A DNA stretch of 53,637 nucleotides, taken from Candidatus Neomarinimicrobiota bacterium. Lineage in GTDB: Bacteria > Fidelibacterota > UBA8477 > JABMPR01. The position numbers and the translations under genes are program-made. Below, piece after piece: positions 25,402 to 35,821 of this stretch (position 1 is the stretch's first letter; each line of letters opens with the position of its first letter). Under the pieces are notes generated by a model. The model was not told where the DNA came from and did not search any database. It saw nothing but the letters and a program-made list of their open reading frames with translations. Location of the stretch: positions 1-53,637 of the forward strand of contig JAYEKW010000006.1 of assembly GCA_034716895.1 (NCBI GenBank), given 5' to 3'.

Positions 25402-26034
25402 ATGTCTAGAATCACCGCAATCACCCAACAAAAAAAACTGCAACACCGTTTCAATCTGTTTGTCGATGGCAAATTCGAGATCGGTGTTGATGGTTCTCTG
25501 GTTATCAAATATGACCTGAAGACCGGTGACCCTTACACCGCTGAATTGCAGCATAATCTTGAGAATGATGACCGAGTGGAGCTGGCCTATACCGGGCTGT
25601 TGAATTTCATCGCATACCGGGAACGCTGTGAGTTTGAAGTTATGCAATGGTTATTCAAAAAAGGTTATTCAGATCTTGAAGATGACCTGGTCAAGCGCCT
25701 TAAGGATAAAAATTATCTCAACGATTCCAGGTTTGCCCGGCTCTTTATCCGTGATCGGGTAAAATTGAAAGGTTGGGGTCCAAACCGTTTGCGGAATGAA
25801 TTATTTTCCAAAAGAATTGGTAAAAATATCATTGAGGATGAGCTTGAGATCATTCGCCAGGACTATGATTTTGATCAAATGGCTGCCGAGCAGATCCAGC
25901 GAAAAGTGAAATATCTAACGCATCCAACATTCAAGGATAAAAAACGCCTATGGACTTTCCTGCAACGCAGGGGTTTCGAAAGTTCTTCCATCACTTTGGC
26001 TCTGTCTCAGATTGAATTTACTGACGACATTTAA
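25402..26034 (+). CDS. recX: RecA regulator RecX
   Basis: This 210-residue protein has the three-helix repeats of RecX (FIAYRERCEFEVMQWL, LKDKNYLNDSRFARLFIRDRV, WGPNRLRNELFSK). It binds the RecA filament and modulates it. I chose the ATG at 25402; the TTG at 25372 lies directly behind the hairpin. Neither start has a strong ribosome site. Its stop codon is the first part of the foldback element. Confidence 0.88.
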   Translation: MSRITAITQQKKLQHRFNLFVDGKFEIGVDGSLVIKYDLKTGDPYTAELQHNLENDDRVELAYTGLLNFIAYRERCEFEVMQWLFKKGYSDLEDDLVKRLKDKNYLNDSRFARLFIRDRVKLKGWGPNRLRNELFSKRIGKNIIEDELEIIRQDYDFDQMAAEQIQRKVKYLTHPTFKDKKRLWTFLQRRGFESSSITLALSQIEFTDDI

Positions 26035-26440
26035 AAATAATTATGGCTCATCGCCATAATGCGTACCTGGAGACGAGGATATTGGGGATATAAGGGTATA
26101 GAGGCTGTGTGAAAATAGGGACAACACTTACCCCATGCTTTAGCTTGGGGGTATGATAACCTACTATTTCCTAGGGCTTTAGCCCAGTATTGTTGGGCTA
26201 AAGCCCTCCTTTTTTAATGTTTTTATAACCCCCAGGCTGAAGCCTGGGGTAAGTGTCATTATTAACAGCACTATACGTAGATTGCTAAAGGTAATATTAG
26301 CAAGCAATTATTCCATTGCAATGAAGTTTCCACACAGCCTCTATAACCCTTATACCTTTATACCCCAGAATATGTTATTGACCCCCAATCTCAATGATTG
26401 TATCCAGGTACGCATTATTATAATGAACCATAATTATTTT
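26034..26440. repeat. Foldback (MITE-like) element between convergent genes
   Basis: The outer arms (about 26034-26115 and 26328-26440) are long imperfect inverted repeats: aaaataattatgg, ataatgcgtacctgga and ctatagaggctgtgtg-like blocks return in reverse order on the right. Inside, cttaccccatgctttagctt (near 26127) pairs with the inverse block near 26229-26255, and agggctttagcccag pairs with ttgggctaaagccct (about 26172-26206), followed by a T-run. No gene is seen. The two arm ends meet the stop codons of recX and of the transporter gene almost exactly. It could be a non-autonomous mobile element and could also end transcription from both sides. Confidence 0.75.
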
Positions 26441-28219
26441 CTACAACGGCCAGATAATGGGTATCAGGATCACACCTACGATCCCCAGAATGATGTGCAG
26501 TGGAATACCGGCCTTCATGAAATCCATATACCGATAGTTACCAGGAGTAAATACCATGGTGTTGGTCTGATAGCCATTTGGGGTCATAAAGGACAGGGAG
26601 GCGGCAAACATGATGGTCATGATGAAAGGCATGGTAGACAAGCCCAGTATTCCGGCGGATTCGATGGCTAATGGGGTCATGATGATGGCTGTGGCTGTGT
26701 GAGATAGGAAAGAGGTCATGATCATGGTCACAAAAAAGAGAATGGCAATCAGACCTATATCACCAAAATTGCCACTAGCTGAGGTTATCAACCCACCGAT
26801 TCGATCAGCCAATCCAATGGTTTGCATGGCAGCCCCCAGGGGGATTAAAGCGGCGATCAGGAAGATAACAGACCAGTTGATAGATTTGTAGGCTTCTTGA
26901 GCAGGGACGATCCCAGTGGCCATTACCACAATAGCACCCAACAGACTGGCCTCCATAATGGACATAATATTTAAAGCAGCTAGACCCACCACGATGGGAA
27001 TGATCGAAACAGCAAGCCACCAGTATTTGATTTTGTGCAGCGTGCAGTCAAGTTCGTCCAACATGATGAAATTTGGATCAGTATTCAAGGCAGACATGCG
27101 GGTCCGGGATCCGAAAATCAGCAGGGTATCGAATTGTCTTAATTTGATGTGACCGATCTTTTTTCTGACGATCTCACGGTAATGGCGAACTGCCAGTACG
27201 AACAGGCCATAACGACGACGAAAATCAATTTCCATGAGGGATGCACCAGCCAGACGTGAATTAGGTGATACCATGGCCTCTACCAGGATGTTCTCATTGT
27301 TAGCCAGTTCGCTATCGTTCATTTTGACATCGGTTAGCAGCAGTACTTTTTGTTCAGATCGAAACTGCTGAAGTTTATCAACGGAGCATTGAACCAGCAT
27401 GATGTCATCAGGTTTGAGTATGATATTTCGCAAATTGGTAGTGATATGCTTAACACCTCGAATTATTTCCAACACGGTGAGTTCATAGGTTGCCCCGAGA
27501 TTCAACTCCAAGAATTTTTTGTCAACCAGAGGAGATTCTTCGGTGAGTTTGACTTCAGTAAGGTAGGTTCCCATGTGATACTTCTGCGTTAGACCGGAAA
27601 CCGGTACTCGGGATGGCAGGATCCAGCGCTGGGCAAGGAGAATATAAGCCGTCGTAACTGCCACCAGGATCACTCCCAGTTTACTCAATTCAAAAACACC
27701 AATATAGAAGCCGGCATCTGTAGCGATATCATTTACAATCAGGTTCGTGGAAGTTCCAATAACAGTACAAGTGCCACCTACAATGGCAGCGTATGATAGG
27801 GGAATCATGATCTTGGATACACTGACCTTCAAGCGATGCGAAAGTTCAGTTGCGACTGGTATCAGGATAGCCACGGTAGCTGTATTGTTGATAAATGCCG
27901 AGAAAATGCTGACTGCCAGTAAAAAGAGGGAGGTCACCGCCCAGTTACGACCCCGTCCATTCTCTTCGAGCCAGACAGTAAACACTCGAATAAAGCCGGT
28001 TTTGGTGAAAGCATGGCTGAGAACGAACATTGCCCCAATGGTAATCACGGCTTTATTTGAGAAACCGGCGATGGCTTCATTCTTATCAACCAACCCGCTA
28101 AGCAGCAGGGCGGCCAAGACCAGCAAAGAAGTGACTTCAATAGGAAACCACTCCCTGATGAAAGCGATCAAAGAAATAAAGAGGATCATGAAGAACAATA
28201 GCGTCTGGGTCTCTGGCAT
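26441..28219 (-). CDS. SLC13/DASS-type transporter with TrkA-C domains
   Basis: This is a 592-residue membrane transporter with about 11 hydrophobic segments. AGFSNKAVITIGAMFVLSHA (about 45-64) and, in the C-terminal half, LSHTATAIIMTPLA are typical of the divalent anion:sodium symporter family. Two RCK_C (TrkA-C) domains sit in the middle (about 190-370; YLTEVKLTEESPLVDKKFLEL, and LVEAMVSPNSRLAGASL), a layout known from the COG0471-like family with sulfate or dicarboxylate substrates. I chose the Met at 28219 because the family starts just before the first membrane segment; upstream Mets at 28246 and 28285 are possible. The substrate is unknown. It converges on recX. Confidence 0.9.
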   Translation of the reverse strand: MPETQTLLFFMILFISLIAFIREWFPIEVTSLLVLAALLLSGLVDKNEAIAGFSNKAVITIGAMFVLSHAFTKTGFIRVFTVWLEENGRGRNWAVTSLFLLAVSIFSAFINNTATVAILIPVATELSHRLKVSVSKIMIPLSYAAIVGGTCTVIGTSTNLIVNDIATDAGFYIGVFELSKLGVILVAVTTAYILLAQRWILPSRVPVSGLTQKYHMGTYLTEVKLTEESPLVDKKFLELNLGATYELTVLEIIRGVKHITTNLRNIILKPDDIMLVQCSVDKLQQFRSEQKVLLLTDVKMNDSELANNENILVEAMVSPNSRLAGASLMEIDFRRRYGLFVLAVRHYREIVRKKIGHIKLRQFDTLLIFGSRTRMSALNTDPNFIMLDELDCTLHKIKYWWLAVSIIPIVVGLAALNIMSIMEASLLGAIVVMATGIVPAQEAYKSINWSVIFLIAALIPLGAAMQTIGLADRIGGLITSASGNFGDIGLIAILFFVTMIMTSFLSHTATAIIMTPLAIESAGILGLSTMPFIMTIMFAASLSFMTPNGYQTNTMVFTPGNYRYMDFMKAGIPLHIILGIVGVILIPIIWPL

Positions 28220-28285
28220 AGGCACTATTTTAGAATTCAATACCATAAATGCAAATGGAAGGTTGACTAAAATCCTAGCCTGCAT

Positions 28286-28537
28286 TATTCATGAATTATT
28301 GCCACGAAGACACTAAGTCACGAAAATTATTAAAGTTATGAACAAGGTTATTTTAAACAGTATTATTTGCATCTGTGAGTGATAATTTTTGATAAGCATA
28401 TATTTTATTTAACTTTGTGTCTTGGTGACTTAGTGGCTATGAATTATTTAGGCTAGTTGTGCAGGCCATTTATATTTATTGGATTGGGGACCTCTTCTTT
28501 ATTGATTCTCTGTCATATCTGAATATTTTACGTCAAT
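28286..28537. repeat. Intergenic stretch with an imperfect inverted repeat
   Basis: No gene is seen. attattgccacgaagacact with aagtcacgaaaa (about 28298-28327) returns in inverse form as ttgtgtcttggtgacttagt with ggc (about 28413-28437) and cattatga-like flanks. The block resembles dispersed ccactaagtcaccaagacac repeats seen in many genomes. It probably also carries the divergent promoters of the transporter and uvrB. Confidence 0.55.
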
Positions 28538-30529
28538 ATGGCAGAATTTAAACTAAAAACTGATTATTCTCCCTTGGGAGACCAACCTGAAGCGATCAAT
28601 GAGCTGGTGAAGGGGATTCAGGATGGAACTCCCTTCCAAACACTGCTGGGCGTCACCGGTAGCGGTAAAACCTATACGGTAGCCAATGTGATCCAGCAGG
28701 TCAGCAAACCAACCCTCATCGTTTCCCATAATAAAACCCTTGCAGCTCAGCTCTATGGTGAGTTCAAAGGCTTTTTTCCTGAGAATGCTGTAGAATATTT
28801 TATTTCCTACTATGACTATTATCAACCGGAAGCGTATTTGCCGGTTACCGACACATTTATTGAAAAAGATATGTCCATGAATGAGGAGATCGATAAGCTG
28901 CGACTGAAAGCCACCAGTGCTTTGCTTTCCCGCAGGGACGTGGTCGTTGTGGCTTCTGTTTCCTGTATCTATGGCTTGGGAGACCCGGCTGAATACAAAA
29001 AATCACTGGTTATCATCAACAAGGGATCCAGCTACAATCAGCGTGACATCATGCGTAAGCTGGTTGATATCTATTACGAACGCAATGATGTGAATTTCAT
29101 GCGGGGTAAATTTCGAGTGAGGGGGGATGTATTGGAGATCTTTCCAGCCTATCACGAATATGCCATTCGAATCGAATTCTGGGGCAACGATGTCACCGAT
29201 ATCATGACCATTGATCCGCTCACCGGTGAAGTGATGTCTGAGGATGATGTCTGCGTCATCTATCCCGCCCGGCACTTTGTCACAACAGATACCCACATTC
29301 ACAAGGCCCTGGACAGCATCGAAGCTGAACTTCAGGAGCAGGTAGCCATCTTTAGGAAAAGCGGACAACTCCTTGAGGCTCAACGGATTGAGCAACGCAC
29401 TAAGTTTGATATTGAGATGCTGCGAGAGGTGGGACACTGTTCGGGTATTGAGAATTACAGTCGGCATCTGACCGGGCGAAAACCAGGCGATCGTCCCTTT
29501 ACTCTCCTGGATTTCTTTCCAGATGATTTTCTACTGATCATCGATGAATCCCATGTAACCCTGCCACAGTTTAGAGGCATGTACAATGGGGATCAGTCTC
29601 GCAAACGAACTCTGGTGGAGTATGGCTTCAGGCTGCCTTCGGCCATGGATAACCGGCCTCTGAAACTGCCTGAATTCGAATCTCTCATGCATCAGGTTAT
29701 CTTTACTACCGCCACTCCCTCTGACTATGAACTGGAGAAATCTGAAGGTGTTGTTGTTGATCAGGTCATTCGACCCACTGGTTTGTTGGATCCAGAGATC
29801 GACGTGCGTTCCAGCGAAGGCCAGATAGATGATCTCATGGAAGAAATCAATCAGCGGGTTGACCGGCAGGAGCGGGTATTGATCGTGACCCTCACCAAGC
29901 GCATGTCGGAAGATCTGACAGACTATCTCACGAATTACCACTTACGGGTGCGCTATCTGCATTCAGAGATCGATAGTATCAAGCGGATCTCCATTCTCCG
30001 TGATCTGCGACTTGGTGAATTTGATGTCTTGGTGGGTATAAACCTGCTTAGAGAAGGACTGGATTTACCGGAGGTCTCACTGGTCGCCATCATCGATGCT
30101 GATAAGGAAGGCTTTCTCAGAAGCAAAACATCCTTGATGCAGATCGCTGGTCGTGCTGCCCGACATGCCCGGGGGAAAGTTATCCTCTATGCCGATAAAA
30201 TGACAGCCAGCATGCAGTATCTCATTGAGACCACTAATGATAGACGCGAACGACAAGTCGCCTACAATGAAGCCCATGGCATTGTCCCCGAAACTATTTA
30301 TAAGACCAGAGAAGAGATCATGGGGATCACCAGTGTGGCGGATGCCATGCAGGGGAAAGAGGATGCAATTCGCGAAAGTCTGAAGAAATATGACACTGAT
30401 TATGAATCCGGTGAGCTGCTGGATCTCATGCGTCAGGATATGCTTCGAGCAGCAGAGAGCCTGGACTTTGAAAAGGCTGCCATGATCAGAGATGAGATCA
30501 AAAAACTTAAGCTTGAGATGAAACGCTAA
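28538..30529 (+). CDS. uvrB: Excinuclease ABC subunit B
   Basis: This 663-residue helicase-like damage verifier has Walker A GVTGSGKT (38-45), the beta-hairpin YYDYYQPEAYLP, DESH box LLIIDESHVTLPQ, late motifs GINLLREGLDLPE and QIAGRAARH, and a C-terminal UVR domain (about 625-660; MLRAAESLDFEKAAMIRDEI) that binds UvrC. All parts are present. The ribosome site is weak. Confidence 0.97.
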   Translation: MAEFKLKTDYSPLGDQPEAINELVKGIQDGTPFQTLLGVTGSGKTYTVANVIQQVSKPTLIVSHNKTLAAQLYGEFKGFFPENAVEYFISYYDYYQPEAYLPVTDTFIEKDMSMNEEIDKLRLKATSALLSRRDVVVVASVSCIYGLGDPAEYKKSLVIINKGSSYNQRDIMRKLVDIYYERNDVNFMRGKFRVRGDVLEIFPAYHEYAIRIEFWGNDVTDIMTIDPLTGEVMSEDDVCVIYPARHFVTTDTHIHKALDSIEAELQEQVAIFRKSGQLLEAQRIEQRTKFDIEMLREVGHCSGIENYSRHLTGRKPGDRPFTLLDFFPDDFLLIIDESHVTLPQFRGMYNGDQSRKRTLVEYGFRLPSAMDNRPLKLPEFESLMHQVIFTTATPSDYELEKSEGVVVDQVIRPTGLLDPEIDVRSSEGQIDDLMEEINQRVDRQERVLIVTLTKRMSEDLTDYLTNYHLRVRYLHSEIDSIKRISILRDLRLGEFDVLVGINLLREGLDLPEVSLVAIIDADKEGFLRSKTSLMQIAGRAARHARGKVILYADKMTASMQYLIETTNDRRERQVAYNEAHGIVPETIYKTREEIMGITSVADAMQGKEDAIRESLKKYDTDYESGELLDLMRQDMLRAAESLDFEKAAMIRDEIKKLKLEMKR

Positions 30530-30530
30530 A

Positions 30531-31757
30531 ATGAATATGTATTTTGAGGAACATCAAGACAACAACCTGCAGAAACGCTTTGGTATTCTGGGGAAATCAG
30601 CCGGTGTACGGAGTATGCTGGCAACCATTGAGCAGGTTGCACCAACTGAGATATCGGTTTTGATAGCTGGTGACAGTGGTTCTGGTAAAGAACTGGTGGC
30701 CATGGCTTTACATAAGCATAGCAGACGTGCTCACAAACCTTTCATTATCGTGAATTGCGGTGCCATACCAGCCGGCATTATCGAAAGTGAGCTATTTGGC
30801 CATAAAAAAGGTTCTTTCACTGGTGCAGCGAGTGATCGCAAGGGCTATTTCCAATCAGCAAATGGTGGTACCATATTTTTAGATGAGATCGGTGAAACCC
30901 CCCTGGAAACCCAGGTAAAATTACTGAGAGTACTGGAGCAGGGTGAATTTTTACCGGTTGGATCATCGACCAGTATGAAGGTGGATGTTCGGATAGTAGC
31001 AGCCTCAAATCGAAACCTGGAAAAGGAGGTTGAAGCAGGTACTTTTCGAAAGGATCTTTATTATCGCTTGAAAGCCATTACGATCAACGTGCCTTCGCTT
31101 AACGAACGTAAGGAGGATATTCCAATTTTGGCCGATAAGTTTGCCCATGATTGTGCCATTCGGAATCAGATATTGTTCAAAGGCTTTTCTGAAGGTGCTT
31201 ATCGGGCGATGATTCAACATCGCTGGCCTGGCAATATCAGAGAATTAAAGAATTTTATCGAGAGCCTGGTCATTCTTGAAAAGGGTGGTGTGATCAAGAC
31301 CGATGTGATCTACCGCTACTTGAATGCCGACTCTAGTCCCGCTGAACTAAATCCGCTATTACCGGTAAAACTTGATCGCAGCGTGAACCAGGCAGAGCGC
31401 GAGCTGATCCTGCAGCAATTATTCATGCTCAGACGTGAGATCGCAGAAATGAAGGAGGTCATTGCCCATAGCCTGCAACGGAGACCGTCTGGTGAAAGTT
31501 CAAAGGATGAGTACCAGCCGGCGCTTGAAGTATTACAGGGTGAGCACTCTCAGGAAATAGGTGATTCTGAGAATCAGCTTATTTTAAATCCTCAAATGCT
31601 GGGTAACTTGACCGCTGCTCAGGTAGAAAAAGAATTGATCCTGAAGAGTTTGCAGAGATTCAATTTTAACAAGCGTAAAACCGCCCAGGCTCTGGAAATG
31701 GCTGAACGGACACTGTATAGAAAGATCAAGGAATATGGTATTGCTAAAGAGAGTTAG
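30531..31757 (+). CDS. Sigma-54-dependent transcriptional activator without receiver domain
   Basis: This 408-residue activator has an AAA+ domain with GDSGSGKE (47-54), the sigma-54 loop GSFTGA (94-99; usually GAFTGA, the F-T-G core is kept), Walker B FLDEIGE (116-122) and the [11 protein letters not shown] motif. A Fis-type helix-turn-helix closes it (about 370-405; [19 protein letters not shown]). There is no N-terminal receiver or sensor domain, only about 17 residues. Control is thus likely through a partner protein or level, as for PspF. It follows uvrB by one base and overlaps the LptE-like gene, so the three may be one transcript. The target genes are unknown; no sigma-54 promoter was recognised here. 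Confidence 0.9.
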   Translation: MNMYFEEHQDNNLQKRFGILGKSAGVRSMLATIEQVAPTEISVLIAGDSGSGKELVAMALHKHSRRAHKPFIIVNCGAIPAGIIESELFGHKKGSFTGAASDRKGYFQSANGGTIFLDEIGETPLETQVKLLRVLEQGEFLPVGSSTSMKVDVRIVAASNRNLEKEVEAGTFRKDLYYRLKAITINVPSLNERKEDIPILADKFAHDCAIRNQILFKGFSEGAYRAMIQHRWPGNIRELKNFIESLVILEKGGVIKTDVIYRYLNADSSPAELNPLLPVKLDRSVNQAERELILQQLFMLRREIAEMKEVIAHSLQRRPSGESSKDEYQPALEVLQGEHSQEIGDSENQLILNPQMLGNLTAAQVEKELILKSLQRFNFNKRKTAQALEMAERTLYRKIKEYGIAKES

Positions 31758-32256
31758 TTGGTTTCTATCGGTTCTGTTTCTGCTGGCCAATTGTGGTATA
31801 TATTCATTCAAAGGGAGTATCCCTGATCATCTCCATGATCTGGAGTTGGTCACATTCAAGAATTTGACCACCGAATTTGCTGTGGAAACAGATATCGAAG
31901 AGGCCCTTACTGAACGATTATTGAATGAACAGCTATTGCCGTTTTCTGCAAAAGAGTCCCCCGATTCAAGAATTGAAGGGAAGATTAATAGTATCGCAGA
32001 TAAGCCAAATAGTTTTGATGAGAACGAAAATATTTTAGACTACCGACTTGAGTTTCGGGGCGAGGTTATCTGGTATGATCTCGTAAGGGATTCACAGCTA
32101 TTTAAAAAGAATTATACAGTTTTTGGAACTTACTTCAGTGAGGATGAAAATGCCAACCGAAGTGATGCTGAAAAACTTGAAAGAGAAGATGCGTATGATG
32201 AGGCGATCGAGAAATTGATCGATCTTATTGTTGAATCAATGACAGAAGAATGGTAA
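31735..32256 (+). CDS. lptE: LptE-like outer-membrane lipoprotein
   Basis: This 173-residue protein has a signal with a lipobox-like end LLANC (Asn before Cys is unusual) followed by [23 protein letters not shown] and [19 protein letters not shown], which match the LptE family that plugs LptD and helps place lipopolysaccharide. The strand-rich core and acidic C-terminus fit. It starts 23 bases inside the activator gene, with an aagga site in that gene. Confidence 0.8.
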   Translation: MVLLKRVSWFLSVLFLLANCGIYSFKGSIPDHLHDLELVTFKNLTTEFAVETDIEEALTERLLNEQLLPFSAKESPDSRIEGKINSIADKPNSFDENENILDYRLEFRGEVIWYDLVRDSQLFKKNYTVFGTYFSEDENANRSDAEKLEREDAYDEAIEKLIDLIVESMTEEW

Positions 32257-32260
32257 GATC

Positions 32261-33553
32261 ATGAAGCAATATTCAATTCAAAATGCGAAAGATTATGTCG
32301 GTAAATCGGTAACCCTGAAAGGCTGGGCCTATAGTTTCCGAAAAGGAGGCAAGATCTGGTTCCTGCAGCTACGTGATGGAACCGGTATCATGCAGTGTGT
32401 GGTAACCAAGTTTGATGCTGATGAAGCATCATTTGAATTAAAAAATGAGATCACTCAGGAAAGTTCTATTATGGTCACCGGGGAGATCAAAGTAGAACCC
32501 CGTTCTCCTGGTGGTTACGAGATGCTGGTCTCCAAGGTTGAGCTGGTCGCTCTGGCTGAAGAATATCCCATATCCAAAAAGGAACATGGAACTGACTTTT
32601 TAATGGATAACCGTCATCTCTGGCTACGCTCCAAACGCCAACATGCCATTATCCGTGTCCGGCACACCATCATAAAAGCGATTCGGGACTTTTTTGATGA
32701 CCGCGATTTTACGCTGATGGATGCACCTATTTTTCAGCAGGCAGCCACAGAGGGTACCGCTACGCTTTTCTCCACGGACTATTTCGGAGAAAAAGCCTAT
32801 CTCACTCAAAGCGGCCAGTTATATGGAGAAGCCGGAGCAGCAGCTTTTGGCAAGATATATGTTTTTGGGCCAACTTTTCGAGCTGAAAAATCCAAAACCC
32901 GCCGCCATTTGACTGAATTCTGGATGGTTGAACCTGAAATGGCTTTCTGTGACCTGGATATGGATATGGATGTAGCTGAAGATCTGGTCTTTTACATCAT
33001 TTCCCAGGTGTTGGAGCATAGACGCCCTGAACTGGAGACCCTGGAACGGGATATCAGCAAATTGGAGGGGATCCAGAATCCCTTCCCCCGTATTTCCTAT
33101 ACGGATGCGGTTAAGCTTTTGAACGAAAATGGCGTAGAATTTAAATGGGGCGATGATTTTGGTGGAACAGATGAGACCATTATCGGGAACCAATTTGATA
33201 GCCCGGTCATGGTTCATCGTTACCCATCTGCCATTAAAGCATTTTACATGAAACGTGACCCTGAGAATGATAAACAGGCTATGGCGTTGGATATGCTGGC
33301 TCCTGAAGGATATGGTGAGATCATTGGTGGTTCTCAACGTGAGGATGACATCGACGCTCTGATCGCCCGTATCAAAGAAGATGGCGCCACTGAGGAAGAT
33401 TACGGCTGGTATCTGGATCTAAGGCGCTATGGCTCGTTTCCTCACTCCGGATTTGGTCTTGGGCTTGAACGAGTTGTGTCGTGGATTTGCGGTTTAAAGC
33501 ATATTCGTGAGACCATTCCGTTTCCCCGGACGATTTCTCGGTTAAATCCATGA
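32261..33553 (+). CDS. asnS: Asparaginyl-tRNA synthetase
   Basis: This 430-residue class II enzyme has an N-terminal OB-fold for the anticodon ([24 protein letters not shown]) and the class II catalytic motifs [19 protein letters not shown] (motif 2, about 206-224) and [15 protein letters not shown] (motif 3, about 396-410). Asn versus Asp type: the motif 2 and length favour AsnRS. It charges tRNA-Asn for translation. The stop overlaps the next start by ATGA. Confidence 0.95.
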   Translation: MKQYSIQNAKDYVGKSVTLKGWAYSFRKGGKIWFLQLRDGTGIMQCVVTKFDADEASFELKNEITQESSIMVTGEIKVEPRSPGGYEMLVSKVELVALAEEYPISKKEHGTDFLMDNRHLWLRSKRQHAIIRVRHTIIKAIRDFFDDRDFTLMDAPIFQQAATEGTATLFSTDYFGEKAYLTQSGQLYGEAGAAAFGKIYVFGPTFRAEKSKTRRHLTEFWMVEPEMAFCDLDMDMDVAEDLVFYIISQVLEHRRPELETLERDISKLEGIQNPFPRISYTDAVKLLNENGVEFKWGDDFGGTDETIIGNQFDSPVMVHRYPSAIKAFYMKRDPENDKQAMALDMLAPEGYGEIIGGSQREDDIDALIARIKEDGATEEDYGWYLDLRRYGSFPHSGFGLGLERVVSWICGLKHIRETIPFPRTISRLNP

Positions 33554-34023
33554 TCATATCAAAAGATGCCCCTCGGGTTGCCATAATCGGTGCCCGGAAT
33601 GCCAGTCCGGAGGGCTTGGAATTCGCCTACGAGATTGGTAGGCTACTGGGCAAGCTTGGTGCACTGGTTTACACCGGTGGCTCCGGTGGGATCATGGAAG
33701 CTGCCAGCAGAGGTGTGCATGAAGGCGGGGGATTAGCCATTGGAATTCTCAAGGAAAGTGACCTGAGTGGTGCCAATGAATTTATTCATGTTCCCGTCAT
33801 GACCGGAATGGGGGATCTGCGCAATGGCATCATCATTCGCTCGGTACAGGGAGCCATTGCAGTTGAGGGTGCTTACGGTACTTTATCGGAAATTGCCTAT
33901 ACATTAAGTGATAAAAAGCCGGTTCTGGGTTTTAGATCCTGGGATATACCTGGTCTTCAGGCAATTCACACGCCGCAAGAAGCTGTGGATACCCTGCTGG
34001 AATTGATCAAAGGACAAATTTAA
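33550..34023 (+). CDS. LOG/TIGR00725-type Rossmann protein
   Basis: This 157-residue protein has the SLOG fold: [28 protein letters not shown] (about 41-55) and a GAYGTLSE loop (about 107-114), related to the PGGxGTxxE motif of nucleotide-monophosphate ribosyl hydrolases. It may cleave or bind a nucleotide, but in this subfamily the reaction is not settled. It is coupled to asnS and nadE. Confidence 0.85.
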   Translation: MIISKDAPRVAIIGARNASPEGLEFAYEIGRLLGKLGALVYTGGSGGIMEAASRGVHEGGGLAIGILKESDLSGANEFIHVPVMTGMGDLRNGIIIRSVQGAIAVEGAYGTLSEIAYTLSDKKPVLGFRSWDIPGLQAIHTPQEAVDTLLELIKGQI

Positions 34024-35666
34024 TGTCAACCAGTCTCAACGTAGCAGTTGCCCAGCTCAATCCTACTGTAGGTGCTTTGCAGGACAATACTGCCAGGGCG
34101 CTGCACGTTATGAATGAGATGGATGCTGCTGGTGCGGATCTGGTGGTCTTCCCGGAGATGTTCATTCCCGGTTACCCGCCTCAGGATCTCATATTGGAAG
34201 ATCATTTCGTCACAAAGAATATGGAAATGGTTGAGCAGTTGGCACTTGCCAGTGGGGAAATGCTCACTCTCATCGGCGCAATTCACTATGATGGGGTAGA
34301 TACCTATAACGCGGTGGCTGTTCTACAGCATGGCAAATTGCTTAAATGGGTCCACAAATCACTGCTGCCTACCTATGATGTCTTTGATGAGTGGCGCTAT
34401 TTTAAACCTGGACGAGATAATGAACCTGTTAACGCAACGTTTAGAAATGGTGCCAGTCTCAAATTGGGTGTGCATATATGTGAGGATCTCTGGGACGAGG
34501 ATATTGACTATAAGATCTGTGATATTTTGGGTGATTCGGGAGTTGACCTATTCGTAAATTTATCTGCATCGCCTTTTGTAAGTAATAAATATAAAGAACG
34601 TAGTCGCCTGATACACAGTAAGATAAAGAAATATAATAAACCATTTATTTATGTGAATCTGATTGGGGGGCAGGATCAGTTGGTCTTCGATGGAATGTCA
34701 ATGGTGGCGGATCAAAATGCAGGATGGGTCCATATCTGCCCCCAGTTCGAAGAAGATGTCTGCCGACTAGAACTGCCACTGTCAGGGTCTGCTCAGGCAA
34801 TCAAAAAACTTCCTGAGATTTCTAAAGAGAATCAGGTATTTAATGGTTTGGTGCTGGGTGTTCATGATTATTTCAGGAAAACAGGTCATTCAAAGGCAGT
34901 ATTAGGTTTATCAGGTGGAATTGATTCAGCAGTAACAGCTGCTATTGCAGTGGAGGCTCTTGGTCCTGAAAATGTTATGGGAATTGCCATGCCTTCAAAA
35001 TATTCATCAGATCATAGTGTCACGGATGCCGAGGTTTTGGCAGAGAATCTTGGGATGAAATATCTGAGTGCTCCCATTGGTACTGTGTTTGAGGGATTCC
35101 AGGAGACCTTTGGTAAAGTTCTTGGAGTGCCCCTGGATGGCTTACCGGAAGAAAACCTGCAGGCACGTATCAGGGGAAATATTCTCATGAGTTTGTCAAA
35201 CAGGGATGGCAGTCTGTTACTGACTACTGGTAACAAAACCGAGATAGCTCTGGGTTACTGCACCTTGTATGGGGATATGTCCGGCGGTTTGGCCGTGATT
35301 AGCGATATTGGAAAACGCATGGTCTATGCGGTGGCCAACTACTACAATAAGATCAAAGGGCAGGATCAGATCCCACAAAACACCATTACTAAAGTGCCTA
35401 GTGCAGAGCTGAGAGAGAACCAGGTTGATCCATTCGATTATGAGGTGGTAGCACCCCTGGTGGATTCAATTATCGAGCAGCAATCAGATATTGAAAGGCT
35501 GGTTGCCAAAGGCTGGGATCGTGAGTTGATTGAAGAGCTGCTCAAAAAGGTTCGTTTAAATGAGTACAAGCGTCAGCAACTGGCACCTGGCATTCGCGTT
35601 ACCTCAAAAGCTTTTGGGATCGGCCGACGTATGCCAATTGTGAATCATTACCGTCAAAATAGTTAA
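34023..35666 (+). CDS. nadE: Glutamine-dependent NAD+ synthase
   Basis: This 547-residue enzyme joins a nitrilase-type glutaminase (Glu45, Lys112 and Cys153 in HICEDLWDE) to an ATP-dependent NAD synthase domain (GLSGGIDSAV, about 291-300; TTGNKTEIALGY). Ammonia from glutamine converts nicotinate adenine dinucleotide to NAD+. It overlaps the LOG-like gene by one base. Confidence 0.96.
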   Translation: MSTSLNVAVAQLNPTVGALQDNTARALHVMNEMDAAGADLVVFPEMFIPGYPPQDLILEDHFVTKNMEMVEQLALASGEMLTLIGAIHYDGVDTYNAVAVLQHGKLLKWVHKSLLPTYDVFDEWRYFKPGRDNEPVNATFRNGASLKLGVHICEDLWDEDIDYKICDILGDSGVDLFVNLSASPFVSNKYKERSRLIHSKIKKYNKPFIYVNLIGGQDQLVFDGMSMVADQNAGWVHICPQFEEDVCRLELPLSGSAQAIKKLPEISKENQVFNGLVLGVHDYFRKTGHSKAVLGLSGGIDSAVTAAIAVEALGPENVMGIAMPSKYSSDHSVTDAEVLAENLGMKYLSAPIGTVFEGFQETFGKVLGVPLDGLPEENLQARIRGNILMSLSNRDGSLLLTTGNKTEIALGYCTLYGDMSGGLAVISDIGKRMVYAVANYYNKIKGQDQIPQNTITKVPSAELRENQVDPFDYEVVAPLVDSIIEQQSDIERLVAKGWDRELIEELLKKVRLNEYKRQQLAPGIRVTSKAFGIGRRMPIVNHYRQNS

Positions 35667-35821
35667 ATACCACTAAACAATAGATTGAGAACGTCATAAC
35701 GGCGCATAGCTATTCCTATGTCGGCCATATAGGCGTACTTTTATTATTGGCATAACAGTTGTTCAAAAGAGCGCCGTGAGAAAATTATTGTTGAATATTA
35801 AAAAGATAAATGAGGTAAAAA
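35667..35821. promoter_or_regulatory. Upstream region of dnaK
   Basis: No gene is seen. The heat-shock CIRCE repeat (ttagcactc and its inverse) is not present, and no sigma-32-like boxes were recognised. cggcgc near 35720 and gcgccg near 35771 form a distant inverted pair. A gaggt ribosome site precedes the ATG. Confidence 0.35.

Noticed and set aside
27747-28316. Plus-strand frame of 189 codons opposite the transporter
   Set aside because: The minus-strand transporter has clear family motifs in the same region; this frame is its shadow.
29003-29467. Minus-strand frame of 154 codons within uvrB
   Set aside because: It is antisense to well conserved uvrB sequence and has no start signal or motif.
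32819-33337. Minus-strand frame of 172 codons within asnS
   Set aside because: It lies antisense to the catalytic core of asnS and has no protein motif.
35667-35821. CIRCE element upstream of dnaK
   Set aside because: The conserved ttagcactc and its inverse are absent.
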